Assembly: GCA_037043015.1 (NCBI GenBank)
Contig: CM073331.1
Location: 6,707,305 to 6,771,304 of the forward strand
Length of the DNA: 64,000 nucleotides
From: Bryum argenteum
Taxonomy: Eukaryota; Streptophyta; Bryopsida; Bryales; Bryaceae
Reading direction: 5' to 3'
Both the position numbers and the translations under genes were made by a program. Under the pieces are notes generated by a model. That model did no database searches. It was not told the origin of the DNA and worked only from the letters and a program-made list of their open reading frames with translations. Numbering within the stretch: the stretch's first letter is position 1; each line of letters starts with the position of its first letter. This document shows positions 34,161 to 45,749 of the stretch, piece by piece.

Positions 34161-36875
34161 ATGCGAAGTGCAAATACGTTAAGTGAAGCAGTTGCTGTTC
34201 TGAAGAATCATGTCCATCAAGGCATTACTGTAGACTCTCACATTTATGTTGAAGTTCTGCAGCGGTGCTTTAGGCAGAAAAATCTTACATCAGCCAAGCA
34301 GGTTCATGACTGCATCAAGAGGAGTGGAATGGAGCAGAATGTATATGTGGCCAACAACATGCTGAGAGTCTATATTGGATGTGGGCAGTTGCAGGAGGCA
34401 CGCCAAGTATTTGATAGACTCGTTAAAAAGAGTGTTTTCAGTTGGACCATCATGATCGGAGGTTATACTCAGCATGATCATGCCAAGGATGGATTTGAAC
34501 TTTTTAATCAAATGCGTTATGAAGGTACGCAGCCTAATGAAGTTACTTACTTGAGCATTCTGAAGGGATGCGCTAACCCAGTGGCGTTGAAATGGGGCAG
34601 AGAAGTTCATGGTCACATCAGACATGGTGGCTTTCAATCAAATGTACGTGTGGGGACTGCACTTCTTAAGATGTATGCAAAATGTGGAAGCATTACGGAG
34701 GCAAGGGACGTATTCGACAATTTGACCAACCGTGATATTATAGCGTGGACTGTGATGATTGGAGCATATGCAGAGTGTGGTCGTGGCCATGAAGCATATG
34801 AACTTTTTCTTCAGATGCAGCAACAGGGCTACAAACCAGATGCTTTTATATTTACGAGCCTGTTGAATCAGCGTTCTAGTGCAGCTGGCGCCCTCGAGTG
34901 GGTGAAAGATGTCCACGCTCACGCTGTGAAAGCAGGACTTGAGTTGGATGTGCGTGTGGCTAATGGGCTTATCAACATGTATGCGAAGTGTGGCTGTGTT
35001 GACAATGCTCGCCGAGTTTTTGACAGAATGGTCAATCGGGATATCGTTTCTTGGAATGTGATTATTGGAGCGTACGCCAAAAGTGGTTGTGGTGCTGAAG
35101 CATATCAACTCTTTCTCCGAATGCAACGGGAAGGCTTCATACCAGATACCTTCACTTACTTGGGCATCCTAAATCCATATGCTAGTGTAGGAGCTCTGGA
35201 ATGGGTAAAAGAAGTCCATGCCAAAGCTCGCAACGTCGGCCTTGATACGAGTGTACATGTGGGTACTGCACTTGTCGGAATGTATGCAGCGAGCGGCACC
35301 ATAGATGACGCACGACAAGTTTTTGATAAGATGGTGAGGCGTGATGTTACTTCTTGGAATGTGATGATTGGAGCATATGCCGAGCATGGTTGTGGTACTC
35401 AAGCGCATCAGCTCTTCCTTAAAATGCAGCAGAAAGGCTTCACACCGGATAAATTTACGTACTTGGGCATCCTAAAACCTTGTGCAGATATGGGAGCATT
35501 GGACTGGGTGAGGAAGGTACATGCGCAGGCCCTCCAAGCAGGACTTCAGTCTGATTTGAGCGTGGGTAATGCGCTTATTCATACCTATGCAAAGAGTGGT
35601 AGTATCGATGATGCCCGCCTCATCTTTGACGGATTGATGGAGCGTGATGTAATCACATGGAACGCGATGATTGGAGGGTATGCATGGATTGGTCGTGGGC
35701 ATGAAGCATATGGACTCTTTCTGCAGATGCAAAGAGAGGGCTTTGTACCGAATGCAACCACGTACTTGAGCATCCTGAATGCAAGTGCAAGTCCAGGGGC
35801 TTTGGAATGGGTGAAGGGGGCTCACGATTACGCCTGTCAAGGGGGACTTGAGTCAAACTTGCGTGTCGGTAATGCACTTATTCATATGTATGCCAAGAGT
35901 GGCAGTATTGATAATGCCCGCCTTGTTTTCCACAGAATGCTAGAGCGTGATGTGATCACTTGGAACGTGGTGATTGGTGCACTTGCTCAACATGGGTATG
36001 GGCATGAAGCTCTGCAAGCATATAAACAGATGAAGACAGAGGGCTTCAAGCCCAACGAGCTCACATTTGTGGCCGTCTTGTCAGCCTGCAGCCATGCAGG
36101 CCTTGTTGATGAAGGTCGTCGCCAGTTTTTGGCAATGACTCAAGATTATGGTATCAGACCTTCCGTGGTGCATTATACTTGCATGGTGGATATTCTTGGT
36201 CGTTCGGGATGTTTGGAGGAAGCCAAGCTTTTTATTCAGAACATGCCGATTGAGCCAGATGGAGCAATCTGGGGAGCTTTGCTTGGTGCTTGTAGAACTC
36301 ACGGCAACGTGGAATTGGCCGAACTTGCGGCTGAGGAGCGTTTTCGGTTGGAACCAAAGGATTCCTCTGCTTATATACTTCTGTCCAACATCTATGCTTC
36401 AGCTGGAAGATGGGACCAGGTGTCATTATTGCGCACTTTGATGCAGGAAAGAGGTATACGCAAGGAGCCAGGGCGTAGCTGGATTGAAGTTGCTGGAAAG
36501 ATCCACCATTTCGTTGTGGGAGATACATCTCACCCGGAAACAAAAGAGATCTATGCTGAGCAGAAAAAATTGTTTGAGAGAATGAAGGCCCAAGGGTATA
36601 GTCCTGATACGCGGCTTGTATTGCACGATATTGACGAGGAGGACAAAGAACTGGCCCTTTGCTCTCATAGTGAGAAGTTGGCTATTACTTATGGACTAAT
36701 GCGGACGCCTCCTGGAGAAGCAATTCGTATATTCAAGAACCTTCGGGTGTGTTCGGATTGTCATACGGCAACCAAGTTCATCTCCAAAGTGACTGGGCGA
36801 GAGATAGTGGCCAGAGATGCGAATCGTTTTCACCACTTCAAAGATGGTGTGTGTTCTTGTGGTGATTATTGGTGA
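34161..36875 (+). CDS. DYW-class pentatricopeptide-repeat protein, organellar RNA editing factor
   Basis: 904 residues with no intron, as is usual for PPR genes. About twenty PPR motifs of P, L and S types form tracts of repeated modules (for example VGNALIHMYAKSGSIDDAR followed by RDVITWNAMIGGYA). E-type motifs follow (EPDGAIWGALLGACRTHGNV), then a PG box (PGRSWIE) and a complete DYW domain. The cytidine-deaminase-like zinc ligands are present: HSE at about 836-838 and CSDC at about 864-867. The protein ends in GDYW. Such proteins bind a specific organelle transcript and convert C to U. A targeting peptide is not obvious at the short N-terminus (MRSANTLSEAVAVLKNHVHQ), so an upstream start or exon is possible. 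The target site cannot be deduced safely here. Confidence 0.96.
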   Translation: MRSANTLSEAVAVLKNHVHQGITVDSHIYVEVLQRCFRQKNLTSAKQVHDCIKRSGMEQNVYVANNMLRVYIGCGQLQEARQVFDRLVKKSVFSWTIMIGGYTQHDHAKDGFELFNQMRYEGTQPNEVTYLSILKGCANPVALKWGREVHGHIRHGGFQSNVRVGTALLKMYAKCGSITEARDVFDNLTNRDIIAWTVMIGAYAECGRGHEAYELFLQMQQQGYKPDAFIFTSLLNQRSSAAGALEWVKDVHAHAVKAGLELDVRVANGLINMYAKCGCVDNARRVFDRMVNRDIVSWNVIIGAYAKSGCGAEAYQLFLRMQREGFIPDTFTYLGILNPYASVGALEWVKEVHAKARNVGLDTSVHVGTALVGMYAASGTIDDARQVFDKMVRRDVTSWNVMIGAYAEHGCGTQAHQLFLKMQQKGFTPDKFTYLGILKPCADMGALDWVRKVHAQALQAGLQSDLSVGNALIHTYAKSGSIDDARLIFDGLMERDVITWNAMIGGYAWIGRGHEAYGLFLQMQREGFVPNATTYLSILNASASPGALEWVKGAHDYACQGGLESNLRVGNALIHMYAKSGSIDNARLVFHRMLERDVITWNVVIGALAQHGYGHEALQAYKQMKTEGFKPNELTFVAVLSACSHAGLVDEGRRQFLAMTQDYGIRPSVVHYTCMVDILGRSGCLEEAKLFIQNMPIEPDGAIWGALLGACRTHGNVELAELAAEERFRLEPKDSSAYILLSNIYASAGRWDQVSLLRTLMQERGIRKEPGRSWIEVAGKIHHFVVGDTSHPETKEIYAEQKKLFERMKAQGYSPDTRLVLHDIDEEDKELALCSHSEKLAITYGLMRTPPGEAIRIFKNLRVCSDCHTATKFISKVTGREIVARDANRFHHFKDGVCSCGDYW

Positions 36876-38006
36876 TCTGGCATAGCATTCTTGAGAACCC
36901 CTGCTTAACACCCTTGACCTGGGAGAAAGAGGGCTCAATTTAGAGCAAGTGAGCCTTTCAAACCATAATCATTCTGCCTTCTCTGCTGCGTATGTGAGTG
37001 GTGTAAGAGCATTGACTTCCATTGATTTGCTAAAATTTGCTTGGTTTCCAAACGGTGGTGAGTCCCAAACTGCTCTAGAATGCTATGGGACGCCCTTCAC
37101 CTCTCCCCCTTTTTTGACCAGTGGATAATTATTATAAGAACCCATTATCTCAATTGGGTGTTGCCCTTTTGGTATATATCAGGGCAGTATAGCCTTGGCC
37201 ATCAAGCAAAATACAAGTAAGGTCTTAGACTTTCTCATTCGGGTTTGCTGTTTGTAGTCTCTTTCTGATGGGTGCAAGAAACTCAAGTTCTGCTGCAAGT
37301 ATTCAACTTAAGTTTCCGAACGCTGAATTCGTCTTCGAGTCTATGCCTGTTCCCAAGTGCCAATCAAGGGGCATCGAAAGTCCCGGCGACGACCTCTACA
37401 CGCCTATTGCCTGGAACCAAGCTCTTCCAGCTCGCTCCATGACCAGAGAGTGATCATCTGGCTGTAGGCTGTGCAAGCTCCCGACCAGGTGGAACTTTTA
37501 TATCAATGGCACAACAGGGAATTATCAGAATGCGAGAAGTCCGGCCTGGGTCAAGGAGGATCGTAGCGCTATGATCGTCAACAGCTAGACGTTTCCTAAC
37601 AACAGTTTCAAGCGACATCGATCAGCTTCAACGAAGATATCTGTAAATTATAGTTGGACGATCGAGGAGCTGGTGAAGTTTTTGAAGTTGAAGTCTCCGA
37701 CTCTGATTGCGAATCAATTGGGTTAAGATATATAAATATCAATACCCCACGGTACTTGTATAGCAGCTGGTCGGTATGGAAAGCTTGGAAGAGTAGTGAT
37801 ATTCATCGTCACCTGTATATTTGCTCTCGAATTCATGTTGAGTGAATATTGTGTATCCGGAACAAATAGGAATGCTCGGGCGCTATAAGTTCAGATTCTA
37901 GTAATCGCTTTCGAGTTAATTTATATACATTTCGTGAATCAAGGAGCCCTTCGGGAATATATTTCTGAATTCGAGGAGTACGTATAGATGATTTTTGCAA
38001 TTTAAA
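36876..38006 (+). other. Intergenic region with a small hypothetical frame
   Basis: A TATA-like word (tatatat, about 37172) precedes a 61-codon frame at 37268-37453 starting MGARNSSSAASIQLKFPNAE. More open sequence follows in other frames to about 37720 (ending LVKFLKLKSPTLIANQLG). It may be a decayed gene. I recognise no family. Confidence 0.3.
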
Positions 38007-40690
38007 ATGGCGGTGGGGGATGCTGCGAGCGAGAGGACGCTGGAATACACGCCTACCTGGGCTCTGGCAACAGTGAGGACGGTCTTCATCTTGATCTCCC
38101 TTATCGAGCGCAGCTTGCACGTCCTTGGTCATGTATGTTCATTCTCCAGCTATCTCTAATTTATGGCCAACTGATCCACTTCTGGCCAAGATAAATTCAG
38201 TTTCAATGTATACATGTGACGTCGTCGATTTAGCTAGGTCGGCACTTACTTAGCAATTGTTCATGTGTAGAGCAGCTTGAAGCAACGTATTGATCAGTGC
38301 TGAATTTAGTTAACATCGTAGATTTGACAAGTTGGTTGCTTAAAATTGTTTGAAGAACAGGAAAGAGGGACATTGTAAGAGTTTTAGCACGATTTAGTCG
38401 ATTCGTATTCTTGAATCTTGATAGGAAACCGAATGAAAATATTTGAAATGCATTTGAGTACTTGATCCGCTGTTAACTGATCGAACTTGAACTAATGGCT
38501 TGCAGTACCTGCATCGGAGCAAACGGAAATCACTCAATTTTGGCCTACAGAAGTTGAAAGACGGTGAGTTGTTTTTTGCAAATAATCTAATACTTAGATG
38601 CAAGATTGTAAAAAGATATGAATTAGCCAGGCCTGAGCAGATTTGCAGAATGCTTTGAGAAACAGAATTCTACTCAAACTTGGACCCCTTTATCGTCCAT
38701 AAACAAGAGGTGATAATGTAAGTAAGTTTATCTTTGTGGCAAAGCTATTGTTGATCGGGTTCATCTCCTTGACAATTACCATAATTACAACCCCCATCTC
38801 TAAGGTGTGCGTCAAATCTAATGTGTACAACAAATGGATGCCTTGTGACATAAAATCAAGGCCTAAAGCAACGTCCACCGGTTCCGACTACCCTCCTGTT
38901 GATGGGCGCTGAAGGCTTTTCGCGACTTCTGTGGTTGATTCTTTTTGTGACGAGGTATGTCAAATTACTTCCTCACATATATAGTACTATTATAACCTTT
39001 CTGAGGTCACTCTTATCTCATGTTAATGAAGTTGTAACATTATTGGTTACGTCTTGTGACATAAAATAGGGCCATGAGCATTTTGTGTCAATGAACACCC
39101 TCCATCAGCTTCACATATTCTTCTTCGTCCTGGCTGGGGTCCATGTGGCCTACTGTTGCCTTACCATGGTGCTTGCTCTTACAAAGGTAATTAAAACCGT
39201 CACATTTTTCTGCCAATAAATTTCTAACACTTTTGGTAATAAGAGAAATCAAATTCACGTAATTATCCAGCATCTAATGCATTGCTTTCATGCCATTTTT
39301 TTGAATTCATTGTTGTAGCTTAATTTGAGTGATGTGGCTGGTTCAGGTGTACACCTTAAGGAAATGGGAAAGGGAAGCTCATGAATCAATAGCCTAGCAT
39401 AATGCAACAGGTGAGCATTCTTTGAACACAATCAGAAAAATCAAAAAGCAATTCCCATTTTGCCAAATTGCCAAGAAATCAATTTTAGAATCGGATCTAA
39501 CTTCTGTATAAAACTTTGACTTGGCATGCAGTGATCACAAATATTGTAAACTTTTTACGACAATCAACATTTGTGCGTTATCACGCATCAAAGCCAATGG
39601 GCGTGAAGGTCCTTGTGTGGGTGGTGAGTTTTCAAAATAATGTATGCATTGTCACATTTACACAACAATTACATTGATGGCAAAGATGAATAAGATATAT
39701 AAAATGAATTTCTTTCAACAGTGAATGTTCTGGATGCTAGGCCCCGGTCATATATTAAAGAAGTTTCAAAGATATTAGTACTATGATCTACTGTCTTGCA
39801 ACAGGTTTGCTTTTTCAAGCAGTTTAATGTGCCTCGAGCGGACTACCTTACCTTGCGCTTAAGCCTCGTCACGGTGAGTGCCTGAACTGCACATGCTTTT
39901 AAGCTTGTGATCCACGCGTAATTTTCAGTTGTGAATTGAATCATATAAATGTTGAAAAATTAATGATCTTAGTGAGTGTCATTGTATTGCAGACTCACAA
40001 TTTGCAGGACAACTAGAACTTTCATGCCTACATGATTCGGTGTATGGAGGATTAATTTGAAACAATTGTAGGAATAAGGTATAGTTCATGGCCTAAGTAT
40101 GAATCATCATAAAGCTGTGAACGAATGCCTACAAGTTATTTCTTGCTCTATTTGGTTGTTTATTTTGTAAAGTTACTTGGAACCCACAACTAAGTTTGAT
40201 CAATGATTGGTAGTCTTTGCCATGTCTAATGATTCTCTAACTCAATCTGAATGTTAATAGAGATACTGTAACCGCCAATGCTTTACGATAATGTGAGCAT
40301 TAAGAAAAATATATTCAGTGAAGTTTAATATTGAGTATTGTGATTTTTGCTGCAGCATGTAGCAGTGGGGATTCGTCATCGCCTATCTCTTATTCAGTGT
40401 CACCAGTACTCATCTCAAGATCATTTCACTACAAATTTCTCTTGCATCAGTCATCAAAACCACGGGTTTTTATGTACTAATTTGAATATACTACTGATCT
40501 TATTTAGGATCTAAAAGTTCATATTTTCGTGGCCATTGTGCAGAACCCAATGCTCACTTCTGAATAGCAATGATTCCTCTAGTGGTTGTGTTGATCATAG
40601 GGATGAAGCTGCAGCATGTGATTGCAACATTGGTGCTGGAGCATTCGGGGGTGAGGGACCCCTATAGGCGGAGCGACAGAAAATGCAGTG
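38007..40690 (+). pseudogene. Decayed MLO-family membrane protein gene
   Basis: A run of exons follows the MLO order. Exon 1 (38007-38132) encodes LEYTPTWALATVRTVFILIS and ends HVLGH at a donor. Exon 2 (38506-38563) encodes YLHRSKRKSLNFGLQKLKD. Then come LLLIGFISLTITIITTPISK (near 38750), NTLHQLHIFFFVLAGVHVAY (39069-39186), VYTLRKWEREAHES (39347-39410), STFVRYHASKPMG (39532-39623), KQFNVPRADYLTLRLSLVT (39805-39873), THNLQDN and MIRCMED (39993-40078) and GMKLQHVIATLVLE (about 40570-40690). MLO proteins are seven-transmembrane proteins with a calmodulin-binding tail. At least three in-frame stops (near 39396, 40013 and 40054) and loss of the C-terminal tail show that it is not functional as read. 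Splice sites are mostly intact, so decay looks recent to moderate. Confidence 0.85.
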
Positions 40691-40784
40691 CATTCGTGCT
40701 TTTTGGTTACACAAATTTACACTGGGGTTACACTGGTGTAACCCGCGCGTTGAGAATGCATGCACTTGAATTGGAATGCACGTA

Positions 40785-41047
40785 GTCCGCCCTGCTCCTT
40801 GGCTCCACCCTGCTCCGCATTGCTCCGCCATACTGTGCCCTGCTCCGTCGTGCTCCACTGTGTTGTGCCCTGTTTTCCCGTGCTCCATGTGCGACCTTGT
40901 GCTCTGTCGTGCTCCGCCGTGCTCCGTTGTGCTCCTGTGCTTCGCCGTGCTCCGTGTGCGACCTTGTGCTCCGTTGTGCTCCGCCGTACTCCGTTGTACT
41001 CCTTGTGCTCTCCCATGCTGCGCCGTGCTCTCTTGTGCTCCACCCTA
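40785..41047. repeat. TGCTCC minisatellite
   Basis: Tandem units of about 10 bp (cgtgctccgt, tgtgctccgc and variants) with two larger repeats containing gtgcgaccttgtgctc. It begins about 95 bp after the last recognisable MLO codon. The cysteine/proline-rich frames here are artefacts. Confidence 0.85.
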
Positions 41048-41190
41048 CATGATTGATCTTTCGCTATTTGGAAGATTGATCTCAATTGTAAGAACGCGAA
41101 GACCCTTATTTTTTTGGTGTAAATTATTTGTGGTCTTGGCTGTGGGGATGCCGAAACCTTCATTTTTTTTAATGTACATGGCTTGGAATG

Positions 41191-41437
41191 CAACTCAGTC
41201 AGGACTATGAGATTGGTGATGGTACCACTAGTGTTGTTGTGCTTGTGGGAGCTTTACCAGAGCAAGCCGAAGTTCTGCTTGAGAGAGGCCTTCATTCCAT
41301 CCGTGTAGCAGAGGGTTATGAACTGGCTTCCAAGCTGGCAATATAAAAACTGACGGGGATTGTGCATTCATTTGAGTTCAGCCCGAACATGTAGCCTCTT
41401 GTGCGAATTTGCATGACCACGCTATCTTCGAAAATGT
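41191..41437 (+). pseudogene. Fragment of CCT5 (TCP-1 epsilon chaperonin subunit)
   Basis: One frame reads [20 protein letters not shown], continues [20 protein letters not shown] and [11 protein letters not shown], and later PLVRICMTTLSSKM. This matches the ATP-binding region of the cytosolic chaperonin epsilon subunit (GDGTT motif). In-frame stops TAA at 41344 and TAG near 41389 break it. It covers only about 80 codons with no intron across the stretch, so it is a dead fragment or processed copy. Confidence 0.85.
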
Positions 41438-43154
41438 GCGAGTATTTCCCCTTGTTTGTCTGTATGTCTGTCTGCTTTTTTCATTTTAAATTAATTTTTA
41501 ATGCCTACATGTGAAGAAGAGCTCATTGCCTAAGTGCCTCAGGTGATTAGAATTGCCAAACTTTCTTCTTGTTTTTGCTAATTAAGATTTCACTTGGATA
41601 CTGATGCTAGAATTGCTTCTATATATTTTAGATGCTAGTTTTTTTAATAAATTTTGAAATATTTGTTTTTTTTTCTTATCTAGTTTTTGTTTTTTTTCTA
41701 CGCATGAATCTTGAATGGTAGGTTGTTGTGGGCTCTCTGGATTGAGTTTCACCGTAGTTGATTTATATCAAGACCATGAGCAGAAGTGTGAGGTGGCTTG
41801 GGGTGTATTGTAATTTAAATTTTGGCGTATATTTTTCCTGCGTGCATCAACCTAGTGATATAACTGCAGCTGCGTCGCCTCCTCTTCCATCTCTATTTAC
41901 TTCTCTGCTCCTCTGTCATTGTCTGCATCCTTCTTCCAGAATCTCAGTGGGCAGATCTCCCTGGGCACCGATGAGTTTGTCAATTTTTTGATAGAATCAT
42001 TTGATGTTGTGCGGCGTGGAGAAGGAGAAAGGTGCAGTTCATTACCCGTTGATTTCTCCTATATTCAGCACCGATGAGTACGGATACTACTCCGAGTGGA
42101 ACCCTTCAATTGACGGTTCCACTCGGGATGGAAGAGAGAAGAGGTATGATCATCGTACCCTGAACCTTGGTCGAGTTGTGGTTGAGTCAAAAGTTGAGGG
42201 GATCCATTGTTGGTCTAGAACCGTTGAAGCATTGCACGAAGAGTAGTGTGGCCAGTTTCATGCTAGTGGTGATTGAGTTGTGCCACCAGTTTGACCTTCA
42301 AGGCAAGGCCAAGTTGTTGGACGACATTGTTTCGACAGCATTTTCTTGGCCGCACCTGATCGTTTGTAGGTGGTTTAGGAGCTTGCTTAATCCAGGGTCA
42401 CGTAAGTGTATATTTTGGAAGGGTAATGATGGAGTGAGTTCAGGTTGTGATTGCTTGCACTAGCACAGCTGGTGTTATGGGCGACGCAAATTTAGACGGT
42501 TTTCCTCCTAGGTCGGTTATTGTTCCGGTGCGATTGCGATGGTTTGAAGTTTCTACTTCGTTGGGGATCAAGCCAGATGAATGAAGTTTTTTTCTCTATT
42601 TGAAAAAATTGTTGTGGAGTTCAGTTCTGTTAGTCATGGATTTCTACGGTATTTCATGTTGGATTGGATCACCCTCAAAACACAGCACCGTTTCAATGCT
42701 ATTTCTAAAATTATCTTTAAGATTAAGGGGGGTTATTTTTTTCCTTTTCAAAATTGTTAGTGATTTTGGTTTTTAGCAAAGTAATGGAGCTTTTGGGTGA
42801 TGATGATGAGTTGTACGATGTATTATGGCTAGCAATTTTATTTTGCAGAATAGTTGTATTGTTAGGTGAGAATTCTTTAGTTTCTATTGATGTAAATTTC
42901 CCCCACAAGGTAAAGGGGTGTAATCAGGCCCTTGTAATTTTTGTTTTATTCCTGTGCAAAACTTTTGCTGCAATCTGTTATGACCAAGGGGCTAGGCATC
43001 TCTATCCTGAAAGTAGAAGAGTTTTACTCGTGAAAGTAGAAGAGTTTTACTGTTGTATTTGGTGCGTTTGTGGTTCACAAATCGCGACGACTTGCAAATT
43101 GTAGGGGGAGGATACGTTCACGATTCACTTCTCTTTCACTTCCTGGATATACTG
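41438..43154. other. Anonymous region
   Basis: Short plus-strand frames at 42001-42246 and 42167-42463 look partly protein-like but overlap and match no known family. They may be gene remnants. Nothing else was recognised. Confidence 0.35.
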
Positions 43155-44040
43155 TATGTCTGTATTACATCCATTTTACATGCATTTATTACATCCATTT
43201 TACAATCTAGTTACATCTAGTTAAAATTACATCCATTTCACATGCATTTATATGAAATTACATCCATTTTACTTGCATTCTCATGCAATTACACCCATTT
43301 TCCATACATTTGTATGGAATTATACCCAATTTATGTGCATTTACATCAAGTTACATCCATTTCACATGCATTTGCATGGAGTTACATTCATTTTACATGC
43401 TTTCATGAAAATACACCCATATTACAAACATTCACATCTAGTTACACCCATTTTATATGCATTCACATGACAACTGAATACATCCATTTCACATGCGTTT
43501 CCATGGAGTTTCATTCATTTGACGTGCATTCACATCCAGTTACACCCGTTTAACATGCATTCACATCTAGTTACACCCATTTAACATGCATTCATATCTA
43601 GTTATACCCACTTTACATGCATTCAAATCTAGTCACATCCATTTTACATGCATTTACATCCAATTAAACCTATTGTAAGTACATTCACATTCAGTTACAC
43701 CCATTTTACATGCATTCACATCCAATTATATCCACTTTATGTACATTCACATTCAGTTACACCCATTTTATATACATTCACATCCGATTATACCCAATTT
43801 ACATGCATTCACATCCAGTTATATCCACTTTATGTACATTCACATTGAGTTATACCCATTTTATGTGGTTCAGGGTTCAGTTTCACCCATTTCACATGCA
43901 TTCACATCTAGTTATACCCATTTTATATTCATTCAAGTCCAGTTACACCCATTGTATTTACATTCACATCCAATTACATCTATTGTACATGCATTCACAT
44001 CTACTTACACCCATTGTATGTACATTCACATCCTCTTCAT
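43155..44040. repeat. 30/31-bp minisatellite
   Basis: Nearly 0.9 kb of tandem units close to cattcacatccagttacacc followed by cattttacatg, with period about 30-31 bp and roughly 28 diverged copies. The open frames across it are a consequence of the repeat. Confidence 0.9.
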
Positions 44041-45749
44041 TCAAACCTAATATAATCATTGAATAACATCTGTATTCTATAAAAAAAAAAATTCATTGAA
44101 TTCTTATACTTATTGTAATAAGGAATTTGATTTTCTTGACGTTTTTAGTGGTAAATTGTATAAAAAAAACATACTTGGATTCCACATACGTGAATGCCTT
44201 CATTTCATTGAATTATTTGGAATTGTTTGGAAATATTTGTTTGAATATTTTAACAAACATATCATATAATTTTTTTGTTTATAATGTAATAATTTTGCAG
44301 CTTGTTTTTGAAATAACATATAAAACCTCCTTATGTGAACAATGTAATTACAAAAAAAACTTGATTTGAATTTCGTATTTTTTATAAACGAAACAAATAA
44401 TGAGAAATAAAACTCTGCCCATCCAAATAGGGAAAGTGCCAAAATCATTGCTTATAGTTGACTGTCATTGTCAGGGCATAATGCAACTCTTACTCCGTGA
44501 AAACAATCATAGGAGACAATCCTAAGTACGATCAAAGGCACAATCCAGGACACAATCAACTAATCACAAATCTGGGACAATGTCGAGTGGACATCAGCAT
44601 GGGTTGCTCTGCAATCCCTCTACAGTTCCGTTTCACTTCTCTGTCCAGTTCTCCATCACGGTCCTGTTTTCTGGTTCACTGTCTCCATTTCCTATCTAGT
44701 TCACTCCCGCTTAAAATCTAGGAATAAATTAGAATATCAAAACCCTGTGGAGTGAAGCGGTAGCACGGTTTCTGGTCCTTGGGTCTCGGAAGGGCCTAGG
44801 ATTTGGGATTGTGTTCAACACATGGGATCTATTTTGGGTTGCTCTCATTTACTTTTCGGTTGTCATATGCATCAAATTTGTACCCTAAACCTAAACCACG
44901 GTAAACCATGTTTGTGATGGATTACATCGTATCAGTAGACGGTGATCTCAACTATTGGTCGATCAAGTTTTACCAATAGATGTCGTGTTTGGAACGGACG
45001 AGGTGATTAATGACATCAGCGTAATGTCGGGTTATGGGTACGAGGGTACGGGGACTGTCCCGTCTCCAGTCCCCATTTCGTATTACCTAAATTGCTTCCT
45101 CCAGCTCCTTCATCCTCATATTGATGTTGTTTCGTTTATCATTCAAGCAATGATCTTCACAGGTAGGAATGGCTTTTGAAGGAAGTGACTGAATCAAAGA
45201 TTGGCCTTCTAAACTGTACTTTCCAACAATAGTAGCTGGTGCATATTTTTCCATAATAACTGGATCTAATAAAATTCAAAAGTTTTCTGCCAATGCTTTA
45301 AACCTGTGTCGGATGACCTATACTTCACATGCATCCACATTATTTTTGCGAAGTAATTTGTGAAATCCACCTTCCACTTATATAAATGGTTGCTCAATCA
45401 CTTCGCATTCCAATACAGGTTGCAGAAACACTACATATACAGAGTTTTTCAATTCGTCTACGAGCGTTTTCCAATTCGTCTACAAGTATTGTCGCGCACC
45501 TCTCCTTGAGGAGTGCCCCCAACACCAAGGGTCCAAGGGAGGACACCGGAGTGACGCCCGGGCCTTGTGGCGCCATGGTGAGGTGACCCAAGTGGGCCTA
45601 GTGTGGGGAAGGACCCTGGGCGTTGGAGACGCCTCTGACCTACGGAGACTAGGAGCCACGAGGGAGCGGACATGAGAAAGTGATGGCTCATATTCTCACG
45701 ATTTTGAAATGCTAAAGAACACCTCAATCGGAGGTGTGAGGTAAAAGTT
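44041..45749. other. Anonymous spacer
   Basis: AT-rich to about 44470, then mixed sequence. No gene, RNA or transposon end could be assigned. Confidence 0.4.

Noticed and set aside
40717..41210. Cysteine/proline-rich frames on both strands
   Set aside because: They translate the TGCTCC minisatellite.
43155..44040. CRISPR-like array (regular ~31-bp units)
   Set aside because: There is no repeat/spacer alternation, and the window is eukaryotic; it is a diverged minisatellite.
43242..44066. Histidine/tyrosine-rich frames
   Set aside because: All three frames are open because of the 31-bp repeat; no gene signals.
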